This document shows, piece after piece, positions 32,886-44,218 of a stretch of DNA of 64,000 bases. This DNA is from Gnetum montanum (taxonomy: Eukaryota; Streptophyta; Gnetopsida; Gnetales; Gnetaceae), in assembly GCA_015680685.1 (NCBI GenBank), contig MNCI01003938.1, positions 720,070 to 784,069 of the forward strand, written 5' to 3'. The notes beneath the pieces are model-generated. The model was not told where the DNA came from, did not search any database, and was given only the letters and a program-made list of their open reading frames with translations. Positions within the stretch are counted from its first letter, which is position 1. Each line of letters begins with the position of its first letter. Position numbers and translations under genes: made by a program.

Positions 32886-35800
32886 ACACCTAACATGAAG
32901 TTGGACAATTAGGCAGTGTGGTTTCGACTAGGAGAGAGTGGATTCCTAGCTTACCTACTGCAGCACTTTAGTGTGATCATGTGATCACACTTAGTAGTAG
33001 ATGTTGCAAGTGCCATCATCAAGATGTTATTGGTTAGGGCAAATTAGGACATTTATGATTCATGTCTAATGAGCCTGTGATTAGTGGTGGTCAAGTGGGT
33101 GGCATGAGACTAGGTACTAATAGCATTCGTTCCTTAGCTAGAATCTGGAGCATGCTGGAGTTCTCTTGTTATAACAAGGGCAATACCCTTTTCATTGTCA
33201 TGTGCATGTATACAGTCTTCCAAAACCCACTTTGGACTATCTATTGTGTTGGAGGGTAAGTTCTATTACTTTTCATTATATCTCATTCTCATTAGTCATG
33301 CTAGATTTACTAACTGCTAATTATGGATGTCCAATGCTAGATTTAAAGTTAGTGATGACGGGCTCCATGATGAGACATGAGCTCTCACTTTTACCCATAT
33401 TGCACTAGAGGTATTTTCCTCTAGTTCAAGCTTTTAGGAGATAGTTATAGAATAGGTGGGGGAGAACTTAGAGAACTGCCCCACCTGGTACCTGAAGGCA
33501 TTTGAGCGGTGCTAGACCTATGATTAGCTTGATGAGGGGTGGGCTAGTGGTAAGCCTATCTTTGAAGAGCTTGTTGTGCCACCACTTGTGTCACATCCAT
33601 CATTTGTTCCACATGAGTATTTATTATGTTGTCTTGACTCTTATTTCTTGTTCTCACACATGTATTGATTGCATAATACTAACATTGCGTTTGCCTATGT
33701 TATAGCTACTGTTGCTTCAAGAAAAGTAATAGTGATTGCCACTAGCCATAGTGAGGCCATCCTCATCATGAAGTAAGACAATGTAGAGGGGGCATAGGAG
33801 TGGCTATGCCATTAGGCCTTAGAGGCTCTAACTGGTCAACTTACCCATGCTAATTTAATGGACCTTTTCTTGGCTCTTAGCCCAAGCATACCAGTGGCTG
33901 AGATGGTGACCATTATTGACTCCTTTAGCTATGATAGCCATCACTTTGTTACTCACATGCATGGAGTGAAGGTAGTCTTTGACCTCAATGATGCCTTCTT
34001 TGTTGACTTCTTTGGTCTTCCCTCTATGGACCTATCAATCATTGACAAGCCCAACTGAGAGGTAGACCAAAGAGAGGAGATTGAGGAGTGGCTAGGGACC
34101 ATCCTTTTTCATAAAGGCATTGTCGTTGGGAATGTGCATGTGCTAAAGGTCTAAAGGCTTTACCATATTTTCCATGCTTGTGCCTTTCCTAAGTTGCTCT
34201 CCTATGGAAAGGTCCTTGGAGTGGAGCAGGCACAAGTGATGCAGGAGATTATAGAGGAGGGCACTAGGTCTAACTGGGCCTCTTTTATTGTTGTCAGGTT
34301 ACAGGTAGAGATTATCCAGCTTCACCACAATGTTCATGTGAGGTCTCATTTTCACTTCACATTCTTTGCAATCTATCTATGAAGGCTTGTAGAGTTCTTG
34401 GTGATTAGGGATAGTGGGCATTGGGTTGTGTAAGATCATGAGAAACTATCCAAGCCATGGATTAAGCATTTGTTTGCCACCACTTGTGCATAGGACCCTC
34501 TAGAGGGGATTGAGGAGTCATATTTAGTTACGACAAAGGCACATTTGGGGAGGTCATAGTCACCATATTCCTATGATAGCGTTGGTGAGTGTTCACCAAT
34601 GATTTTTGGGGATGCAAAGAAGGTGGATCGGTATATCGTAGAGATGGTAGGACCCTCTAAGGAAAAAATCAAGAGGCTGCACCTAACAAAGGAGACTCCA
34701 CCTATAGTTGGACAAGCATGCATTAAGAAAGTTTGCCTCAAGATATCCACATTTTTTTGGTGGTTACAGGTTAGTGCACATTGTAGACACATTTGGATTA
34801 TACTATAAATTTTTATTTTTTTGGTTTATTATGCTATGCTAATACTATTATGATATGTGAGTCAGGAAAGAGGGCTGCTAAAGAAGTAGTAGTGGCCATA
34901 GTCGGAGTAATAGACATGACCCCTCCTCAAGTTGAAGAGGAGGTAGCCCACAGGGAGGAGCCACTAGAGGCCCTAGAGATCTCCCACTAGTTTGATGTGG
35001 ATGGGTTGTTCCACCCTGAGGGTGATTTCAACGGTGTGCAGTTGGGAGGCCCACCTACATTTGCATCTTTGTGTTACCATCTACTTTTTCCTTTTGCTCT
35101 TAAGCCTTTAACTGCTTAGTTATTGCTAATTTTTATGTTGTGTTTGTATTGCAGCCTTAGCCCTTCCTGCCAATGATCCACCACCAGTGCCTACCGATCG
35201 CATGAAGCCATGGGTAGAGATACTAGATAAATTTGCCTTCATGGAGGGCATCGTGGAGGACATGGTGGATAGCATATAGCAAGCTAATCTTGAACTCAAT
35301 ATGCATGAAATTTTGCTTGAACTATGTTACTGATTCTACGGCTTAGCTTGTTGCTAATATTGGTTTGTTCATTGTATGTTAACAAGTTCTAAGCTTCGTT
35401 GGAATCCAAACTAGGAAGCTCACATGGATGCCATTCTTGAGTATCCCACTAAGGTGGAGTAGGTGCCTTGCCATGTGTATGATGTGGTAAGTAAGTGCAT
35501 GCTTTCCAATGGAAAGGCGTTGTGGACTTATAGGCACTTGAATGAGCACCTATGGAAATGTGTGCACAAGCTCTAGGAGGCAGTGGTGAGCCTAACCATA
35601 AGAACAAGGACCTTTGATCCCATTATGATTTCTTGTTAGCTCAGGCATAGAAGGATGGTACTTGGTAGACATCAGAGATAGATTATGCTAGGTACTAGTC
35701 AACACTTCGAAGGAAGAATGAGGCTACTTGAGAGATCATTGAGTAGAGGTTGTAGATGGATTTGCTCTTGTAGAAGGATGAGGAGTGGAAGAGCTTCAAT

Positions 35801-36412
35801 GCCAAGGTGTGCAAGTGGAGATATATGTAGAAGGACTAGAAGCACCACTACAAGCAGAAGTGAGATGCCTACTTCCAACAGCTCAAGGACAAGTCTACGA
35901 AGGCTTGTCAACTTGAGATTTTTGTTGAGGCGATTGGTAGGAGTTAGGCCTTCGAGCTGTTTGCCTAGCATATAGTGTTTAGTGGTTCCTTAGAGCAAGA
36001 GATTACCTTGCCCTCAGGGGAGACTTCTATGGTCACATTTTCTATGCAACCACCTGCATGGATTGCTATGGATGAGGACAAGACCTTTGTGGATGTTGAC
36101 TTCAGCCATGAGGACTGGACATGGTTATCAAATGTTGAGATCCTCTAATGCTTGGAGGAAGGCCTTGATAGATTGCCTCCAAAGTTCAATGTAGGATCCT
36201 CTTGGGTTAGTTTTGCTCTAGTCTTTTATGCTTTTTTATGTGTTAGCTTTGCACGTTAATTTTGTATTGTAGTTTTGCACTTGCTGATTAATTTGTTGTT
36301 TTGCATTATTTTGAGACAAGCACCAAGTGGTAGCATAGGCCCCAGTGGAGTAGTAGAGGAGAAGGATAAGGGACCTCAACCTCTACTAGACACCACTAGG
36401 TAAGCCAACTTG
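32886..36412 (+). pseudogene. Antisense multi-exon gene inside B-outer
   Basis: The second copy of the gene at 21325-25196. Probable exons: about 32905-33255 (ends TIYCVGG, donor GTAAGT at 33256), 33400-33595, 33706-34450 (LMDLFLALSPSIPVAEM and FVDFFGLPS), 34470-34769, 34866-35073, 35155-35279, 35388-36210 and 36321-36405. Acceptors at 33705, 34865 and 35154 end in AG after pyrimidine-rich text and match exon starts in the other copy. It is more decayed, with many in-frame TAG/TAA codons where the sister has CAG/CAA/TGG. It lies between the minisatellite and the lost pol, the same site as in B-inner. Confidence 0.7.
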
Positions 36413-36594
36413 ATGTAGCCCTGTTGTTGAGCAATTTTGCACTTTGACCATTTTTGTTGCATGGTTGTGCTGTGTACTCTTGATAAGAGAGATATAATAG
36501 AATTTATGCCTTTTTGCAGTGAGGATTGTGTGTGAAGTTTCATGTTTACATTTCTACCTATTCAATGGTAATGTAACTAGTTGATGTGATTAGG

Positions 36595-37030
36595 CCCCTT
36601 GTGGGCCCCATGGTAGTTTAAGGCCATGGTGGAAGGGCCATTGCTAGTTGGGCCATGGTGGAAGGGCCATTGCTAGTTGGGCCATGGTGACTCCTAGTTT
36701 AAGGCCATCACGAGCAATGAATAAAAGGAAGAAGTTGCTAATTTTGGATTGTGGTAGGATGCAAGGTGCCAATTTTAGGCCATGGTAGGTTGTATGCTAG
36801 TTTAAGGCCTTTTTGGGCCACAACGATGTGATACAAGTTGCCAATTTTAGGCCATGGAAGGCCATGTGGTGGAAGAAAAGTGTTGCCAGTTTTAGGCCAT
36901 GGCGAACCATGCACTAGTTTAGGGCCTTTGCAGGCTATGGGCTAGTTTAAGGCCTTTTTGGGCCACGTGCTAGTTTAAGGCCTTTTTAGGCCATGTGCTA
37001 GTTTAAGGCCTTCTTGGACCATGTGCTCTT
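36595..37030. repeat. Minisatellite between protease and antisense gene, B-outer
   Basis: A dozen or so units with the core gctagtttaaggcctttttgggcc or gccaattttaggccatgg, plus two exact copies of ggtggaagggccattgctag near 36630-36675. It occupies the same position as the 27-bp array at 25262-25490 and shares its core. Confidence 0.85.
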
Positions 37031-37639
37031 TTTTTTTTATTTTGCAATTTTAGTTTCATAATTTTTATGTGTTTTTAAATGTCTTCTCAATGCATAAAAG
37101 ATTGAAGGAAAGTGCATAAGAAAAAGAGGTGAATGCACACCAAAGTGAATAATGCAAAGTGCAAGCAACCATGTGGAATGTAATTGTGCAAGAAAAAGGC
37201 TAATGTGGCTACTGGAGCATGCAAAAATTGAGGGAAAGTAAGCACTTAACACATGTTATGCTAAGAGAGTACCTTAGCCATGTCATGGCTTCCTAAACTG
37301 ATGTGGGTTAGGAGGTGCATAGAGCCTAGGCAGCATGAGGTGGTATTCACCTATACCTTCATTGTTTATGCTAAAGGGTAATTGTGCCTATAAAGCTTCC
37401 TCGGGAAGGGTATCAGCCTATTTGGCCTTGTTAGATGGATTTGCTAGACAAGGTTGGCTTTTGTCCTCCACAGGTGGCATATCATCAGGAAACTCTACCT
37501 CTAACCTTTGGTTTACATCAATGTTGTTGATGGTTGGAGGAACCAAGTTGTCACCATGTATGATCACTTCTCCACCTTTGTACGAAAGGTGGATCTCTTG
37601 GTGAATGGGTGAGGAGATGGCTTGTGATAAGGCTAGCTA

Positions 37640-38120
37640 GGGGCTTGCCAAAATTAGGTTGAACCTAAGCATCTCCTCAATGATAATAAATTTGACAGTA
37701 GTGGGGAATCACTTCCCTATCACAAAGGCTATTGTGACTATTCCCTTCACAACAACACATGACCCATTAAAGGACTTGAGGCATGTTGTCTTTGTGGTTT
37801 AGATTTGGTGGACCAAATTAAGTTTGTTAATGATTAGGAATGGGATAATGTTGGTTGTTGCCCTATCATCAACATGTATCCTATGAATCTTACATTGCCC
37901 TACGAGAATGGTTATAAGCATTGGTGCAATGGTGACTTGACCCTTTTCAGGGTCTACCTTGATTGCCTCATCATGAAATGTTAGAGGCATTGGACCTAAT
38001 TCCTGAGGCAAAGGAGGAAGCATCATAGCATGGATGGCTCATTCATCTACGAGTATGTCCTCCTTGATAGGGATGGAGGCCAACATGCAAACTAGTGCTT
38101 TACGAGGAGTGGGGCTCAAA
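37640..38120 (-). pseudogene. Protease remnant of B-outer
   Basis: Minus-strand 37799-38026 reads EKGQVTIAPMLITILVGQCK followed by IHVDDRATTNIIPFLIINKL, matching the B-inner protease with Gly changed to Arg in the active-site block. The downstream LGRSWLA part is diverged near 37640. The active site is not likely to work. Confidence 0.8.
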
Positions 38121-40950
38121 GTTGTATTTTTTGTTTAAGAGCTTACTTAACTTGTGCCAATGCATTTAGAAAGTCCTTATTATCATCAATTGCCTTGTTA
38201 GCCTTCATCTCATTCATGTAGCCCAAAAGGAAGATCTCTTGGGAAGGAGATTTAGACTTTTTTTGTTTTGTTTGCCTATGAGCCTCAGGGCTTGGTTGTT
38301 TATCACTTGTGGTAGTCGGCTAATGTGGCCATAGGAATAGCAGACAAGGGATGGGCTTAGGTAGACCTAACACCATGTGTTCCCTCATCATTCGATTAGC
38401 AAGGTGCTCATTTGGCCTCTCGAGATGCCACCTTAATTACCTAGTGTTGTATGTAGGATGAGGCCTTGAGTGAGTAGGGCTTGTTGTAGTCCCCACCACT
38501 AAACTTGGGGGTATGCATGTTGCAACACCCTAATGACAAAGGGTGTCTGGGTTGCAGTCACCACAATGTGCTATGGGGCCCTAACCACAAAGGATGTCAT
38601 GGGTGCCCAAGGTGGTGCTCTAATGACAAAAGAGTTCCTTAGACTAGTTGATGTCAAAGAGGCCCTAATGTTGTTAGAGGGTACATGAACCACAAATGGC
38701 TCTTGTTCCAATCCTACATCATCATCAATGTTGATGTCATTGATGACATAGCTTATGCTACTTGCATTGAGAGGGGGTTTTAGACCTTTATTGATTGATT
38801 TTCAGGTCAAACTAGGTTGGTTGAATCAAGAACCAATTGGCCTTGGTCAATCATGCATTGTATGTCATCTCATAAGGCCATGCAAAAGTCCATGTCATGG
38901 CAGCGTAATTGATGATAATGGTTGAACTAGTCCAACTTGAAGTGTTTTGGGACCAAAGGCTTGTTTGGTGTGGTTACTAATGGGTTTCTGAGGAACTCAC
39001 AATAGCGATCATGATGCTTGTGAGCATCTTAAGAAATTTGCTTATATTGGATGTGCCCATTACTAAGAAGCTAACCTAGTAGTTTTGATGGTTTGATGGG
39101 CAATAGTGTGTACTTTGAGTGGTCCTTATGCTCAAAGTTTGGCCTTGGGGTAGCTTACCTTGCCCCCATAGTTATCAATGATGTAGGATGGTTGGTCATC
39201 ATAGTGCTAAAGTTGGTTGCCTTGTTGTTGGTTTGGAATTGCTTAGATTGGCCTCATTGGCCACCACTGTAATAGTTATCATTGCCTTGCCCTTCTCCTT
39301 ATCTTTCTTTGCATGGACATTCTTGTAGGTCAAGTAGGCCAGATCCTTACTAGCTTTCACTGCATCTTGAATGCTCTTTGTTTGAGCAAATGGTTAGCTT
39401 AGGGAGTTTAAGGGAAGATAGTACAATTTTAACTTAATGAAGTTATTCATTGCACCTTTGAAAATGGCCAGTAGGTGACTTTCTGTGATAGGCTCATAGA
39501 TTTCGTTAAGTAAAACACTCAATCATTGGATGAACTTTTGAATGGGCTCTAAGTGGCCTTGCTTGATTTGCATAAGTTGATCCAGGGCCACCTCAGGCTT
39601 CAAGTTGTACTTGAAGTGAGTGAAAAATTAGCTAAGAAAATCCTCCAACAAGGATATGGAGGCCCTAGGGAGCATGCGGTACTAGTCTAGCATCTTGCTG
39701 GTTAGGAACATGGCAAACACATGAATGATTACATGCAACCACACCTGCAACAAAAGGCACTTAGACTAAAAAAACACTAGATGGATGTGGGGGTTCCTTT
39801 CACCATTATATTTGATGAATTGGGGAAGTTGAATGCTAAGAGGCAAGGTTAGTGATGGGACAACGAGACTAATGGGATCATCTCAACAAAAGTATATCAC
39901 TTGGACCATATTAGAAGAGGTGGCCTTAAGCTATTTAACTACTTTAGTGAGCATCCGAATGAGCTAGAATGCTTAATCTAGGCTTGGTGTGGGTGTGTTT
40001 GGCTACATCGATTATGCAACTTGTTGTGCTATTGGTGTGGTCCATGGCCCCATTGTAGGCTGTGCAACCACGTGGGATGCTTGTTGAGTATACTGTGGTA
40101 AAGGCTATTGTGCTTACTATTGTTGTGTGTGTTGTTCCTAGGGCATGGAGGTAGGACCCCACCACATGGTTGTGGATTGGGCTATCATAAGGGGCACCAT
40201 GGAAATAGGTGGAATGTACGACGGCTAACCCATGTGTGGTCGGGATGTTGGCACTGTGTGCACATAGGGTTGAGTTGGCATCATGGATGTGGGCATAGAG
40301 GATTTCAAAAACCATGTTGAGACCACAAAGGGTTGGATAATAGATGATCTTGCACCTTGATGTGTATGTGCTTGATGGCTTACCTCGATGGACATTAGTA
40401 TAGGTGGTGACACAGGAGATGTTGCTATCTCAAAGAAGGTAGAAAGTTGAGACTATGAAGGAGTAACATTAGAGGTGGGAGGTAAGAAAGAGACATAAAA
40501 GGGATTCTTGTTTTTTGAGTGAGCCTTAAATTTCTCTTTCCCATCTTGCAAGGGCTTCTCATAGTTAGTTGCTGCATCATGCTTGTTCAACCCACTTAGT
40601 TGGATGAGTTGGTTGAGCATCCACCGAGAGGTCTCGGTGAGGGGGATGAGATCATTAGGGGTAGAGAAGTACTCCCTTCCATTTCAATGTATGAGATCAT
40701 AACCTCGCTTTGCCTCCAACTCTTGGTAGTCCAAAGGAATTCTTGCCTAGATTTTCACACAAAGGAATTTATATTTATCTTTTTCAAGCATCATGTGCTC
40801 AGGAGATTAGTTATGAAGCCTAAGGTATTGCCTTGCCATGAAGATGGGCCCCCTAGGATTGAGGATGTTAATTGTGAATTCTTTCTGGATAGGTCAAACA
40901 ATGATTGTGCCTATGATAGAGGTTGAAGGCTCTTTGGGATTCATGCTATG
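38121..40950 (-). pseudogene. Gag remnant of B-outer
   Basis: It is collinear with the B-inner gag. KYKFLCVKIxARIPLDYQEL is near 40700-40800, a Pro/Thr/Ser-rich middle at 39950-40500, the gag core near 39400-39720, and the zinc-helix end with a MIDQGQLVLD-like stretch near 38830-38940. Stops and frameshifts are denser than in B-inner. Confidence 0.75.
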
Positions 40951-41355
40951 TGAAAAAAAAAATGCAGAAGGTGCAACACTAGAAAAGAAGGAGTTACATA
41001 TAACAAGTGCTGAAAATGGCTAAGTATAGAAATGCTAAAATGATAGCTAAGTATGAGAGTGCTACTAGAAAAAGTGTCTAACTTTGATGCTACACTTGCT
41101 ACACTATAGATTGCTATGCTCCTATGCCAAGGGCAAGCTATGCTCTTCATAGCACACAGAGTTTAGGGCCCAAGTGTGAGAGACACACTTTAACTTCTAT
41201 CTTGTAGGGTTCTAAGGGAACTAACCACTAGGATCAATCTACACTAACTAGATTGTAGACAACCGTAGGGGTGTTATGTCTAAGTTTGTTCAAAGATACT
41301 AATGGAGGTGTAGAGAGTGGGTAGGACTATCACTAAATCCAAAATGAAATGGCAA

Positions 41356-41374
41356 GGCCCTCCTTCTAGCACCA
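41356..41374 (-). other. Primer binding site of B-outer
   Basis: The minus strand reads TGGTGCTAGAAGGAGGGC after the LTR end (...CAATCATCA at 41382). It differs from the B-inner site by two bases. Confidence 0.7.
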
Positions 41375-41381
41375 GAAACTA

Positions 41382-42690
41382 TGATGATTGAAAACATTTG
41401 CAGTTGGAACACTAAGAGGTTTGTGGGTACACAACCTCGACCCCACCTCTACGCTAAGGCCTTTTCTAGAAAACAAAGGTGGAGTGCACTAGAAGATCTT
41501 GCTAATTAAATAGGGACTTCATCGGCTACAACTAGGTTATCGAGCATATTGGGGGATGGCATGGTTAACCAAAAATGCAAGCACTGATGATGTTCTCTAC
41601 AATACCAACATTGACTAGGCCTAAGTGTAGCAGGGTCTTTTGGCACAAAAAAAGTAGTGCAAGTGTGTAAAACCCATGTATAATAATGAAAAAGTGTGAA
41701 TGTGGTATTGAATATAAAAAATATTCTTAAAATGGAATAGAGGAAATGCTTAGAATGTAATGGAGTTTGAGAGAAAGAAAGGATGATATTGCCCTAGACA
41801 AGGAGTGTAGCAATTACAAATGAGCTTTGTGGAGGTAAGTAGTATATAAACAAGCACAGTAGAAGCATAGCCAAAGTCTTTGAGGTGTATCAAGGTGAAG
41901 ACTAACATCTATTGCAAGGTTTGTGCCTCCTAGGTTGGCTACCGTGATGTCCTGTGGGCTTCTGGTGCATTGCGGTGTTGAGTGGGATGCAAAGGTGTTG
42001 CCAAGGTGCTGATATGTTTGGGTGTAGGGGGTACTCAAGGTGCCTTGGGTACCAAGTGGTGTTTTGAGATGCTAACTGCTACTTGGATTTGCTAGTCAAA
42101 TGCTTCAAATGCCAATGACTGGAATGAATTGCTAACCCCTAGAGTGTGGAATGTGGGGTATTTATAGGCTTAGGATTAGTGTAAAGTGTGGATTGTGTGC
42201 CACGTGGCAAAGGGGTAGGTGAGGCTATGTTGACTTTTGTTACACTCCCATTAGAGCTCCTGGTTCTATACTTTGATACAATGTACTAGACTCTAAGGGA
42301 CTACCAAATTGGCAATGCTGCCAAAACTACATGTGCCAAGACCTCAATGTATCTACAAACAATGAAAAATAGTGCAATTTGGAGGCTATGCTTTGGGACT
42401 ACATTCTCCCCTCTTTCGAGTTTGATGGAATGTAGGTGCAATTTTGGTACATAAAGGGGATACAGGAAGAGTGTAAGTTGTTGTTCTTACTTGCTGGAGG
42501 AGTGCTGGAGCTAGAATGAAGGCTTGTGTTAAGCTTTGGAAGCTATTGAAGGTAGTTTCTTGTTGCTACACTGGCTACACTCTAGAGTGTAGCACAACGG
42601 TTGGGCAATTCTTACAAAAATTGAAGTTGAGTGCTGCTATGCTTGCTATGCTAGAGAGTGTAGAAGCATGGGATAGAGCATAGCATGGAC
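41382..42690 (-). repeat. 5' LTR of B-outer, outer end missing
   Basis: It aligns with 10878-12170, including the TATA box (42160-42166) and the palindromes ggctacactctagagtgtag (42574) and gctatgctagagagtgtag (42645). The start of the LTR, TGAAACACC, is not found: homology breaks near 42690 and Athila gag text begins. About 430 bases of the LTR are therefore missing. Confidence 0.75.
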
Positions 42691-43163
42691 CTAGATTGTT
42701 GATAGTGGATGATAGCTTTAGGTTGAAGCCTCCATCACTAATATCAAGGGGTCTACATGTTGAGAACTCTCAAAGAGAGGATCCTCATTGTCATTTTGGT
42801 TGAGCAGAAACAAGGGGTTGATGAATTATTTTTCCTTCATAACCTCAAGATGCTTCTCTTGGTGTTGATCTCTCTTACGTTGTGTGTCAATGGGATGGTA
42901 GTCCTAGTAGTCATAGTTACGCATAATATACTTTTTTGAAGATATTGGATGCCCAACCTTGTAAGAGTTTAGAGTAGCATCTAGGGCATAGATCAATCAA
43001 GAGGCATTACAATGTTGCCCTCCATATCTTGCCATCGTAGTTGTTCATCTTGGTGTAGGATGAAGGTGAAGTTAGGCACATACTCATCTGGATGAGTATA
43101 TACCACCTTACATTCTTGAGGCACTGGTAGTTTAGTATCATCATGCTTGTGAGAAGAAGATAT
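42691..43163 (-). pseudogene. Athila-like gag N-terminal piece (A4)
   Basis: Minus-strand reading: SSSHKHDDTKLPVPQECKVV and HPDEYVPNFTFILHQDEQLR, homologous to 8655-9178. The expected start codon at 43163 is ATA, one base from ATG. The downstream part is lost at the junction with the B-outer LTR. Confidence 0.65.
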
Positions 43164-43296
43164 TCTATAATTAAAATAAAATAGCAATGTGCTTAACTTT
43201 TTATATGTAGTTTGAAAATGATTTTGACCTTAGGGTTCATCCAATGATGTTAATGATTTCCACTGTATCTAGATAGCACATGTTTCAAACAAAAGA

Positions 43297-43315
43297 GTCC
43301 TTGGCAACAACACCA
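43297..43315 (-). other. Primer binding site of A4, tRNA-Asp type
   Basis: The minus strand reads TGGTGTTGTTGCCAAGGACT next to the LTR end CTCATCAT. This is the best-preserved primer site of the A family in the window. Confidence 0.75.
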
Positions 43316-43316
43316 A

Positions 43317-44218
43317 TGATGAGTGACAAGTACCCCTACACTCAACCATAAAAATCACTAAGCATTCATGTGTGATCTAGTCAAATTCCATGGATTCTAT
43401 GTCTTTTGCTACATTAGCTCCTAGGAAGTGAACTTACCCTAACAACCATTCATTCTCCTAATTACACTTGTGATTTGCAAAGGTATGGTTAAGTGTAATT
43501 AAGGCATATGGGTTTTATTATTTCTATGTTTTATGTTCTTGGTGCTTGAAATAAAGGATGAAAGGAATGAAGTAATTTAATTACTAATTTAAATTAACTA
43601 GCTAACCTAACTAATCCTAACATAAGCATTTATTCCCACTTGTTATACACATCATGAACACATATAATGCTATTGGGTTATCAAACGTTAAGCATTACTT
43701 GGACTACCAAGCGTTATGTGCATGCCTGAAGTAGTTAGACTTATGTGCTTAATTAATCACTACTTAATCTAGCTTCATTTAGCTTAATTAATTATTTAAT
43801 TACTTAATGCATTAAAAGGAATTGCATAAAACATTAAATGCATAAATAAATAAATAATCTATTTCCAAGTGTTGTAATGTTTATCAAAAGGATCATCTTT
43901 ATTACTGTTCACACTATTGTGCTCAGGTACATCAGTGCTTGAATATAGATCCGTACACTTTTTGACTCCTGTTGCAAGCACTATAAAAAATATTCTAACT
44001 TTCAAATGATAAAACTACAAGATCTTCGATGCAACTATGACAAGACATGCTATAAACATGATGGGTGAGCATGTATTTATAGATTTTATTGTGGAGCTAT
44101 GTCGACAAGGCCTCATAAACATAGCAAACACTACGTTGACATGGCCCTGTCAATGGGGCAACACCACATCAATGAGGCTGCATCGATGAGGCCACATCGA
44201 CAGGGGTCCATTAATGCA
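43317..44218 (-). repeat. LTR of A4
   Basis: About 900 bases, ending in CATCA on minus at 43317 and starting TGCATTAATG at 44218. The TATA box is near 44074-44080 (minus TATAAATAC). The U3 part at 44090-44210 holds short repeats of the type catcgatgaggc/catcaatgaggc. Confidence 0.75.

Larger units (their letters stand above)
10878..42690 (-). mobile_element. Tat-like Ty3/gypsy element B-outer, split by B-inner
   Basis: The 3' part is at 10878-14550 (LTR, polypurine tract, 3' UTR, integrase) and the 5' part at 31386-42690 (antisense gene, protease, gag, leader, primer site, LTR). The two LTRs (10878-12606 and 41382-42690) align over more than 1 kb with roughly one difference in five bases by eye. 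RT and RNase H are missing and were probably lost with the end of B-inner's 3' LTR. That both parts are one element is inference from matching LTRs and complementary content. Confidence 0.65.
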
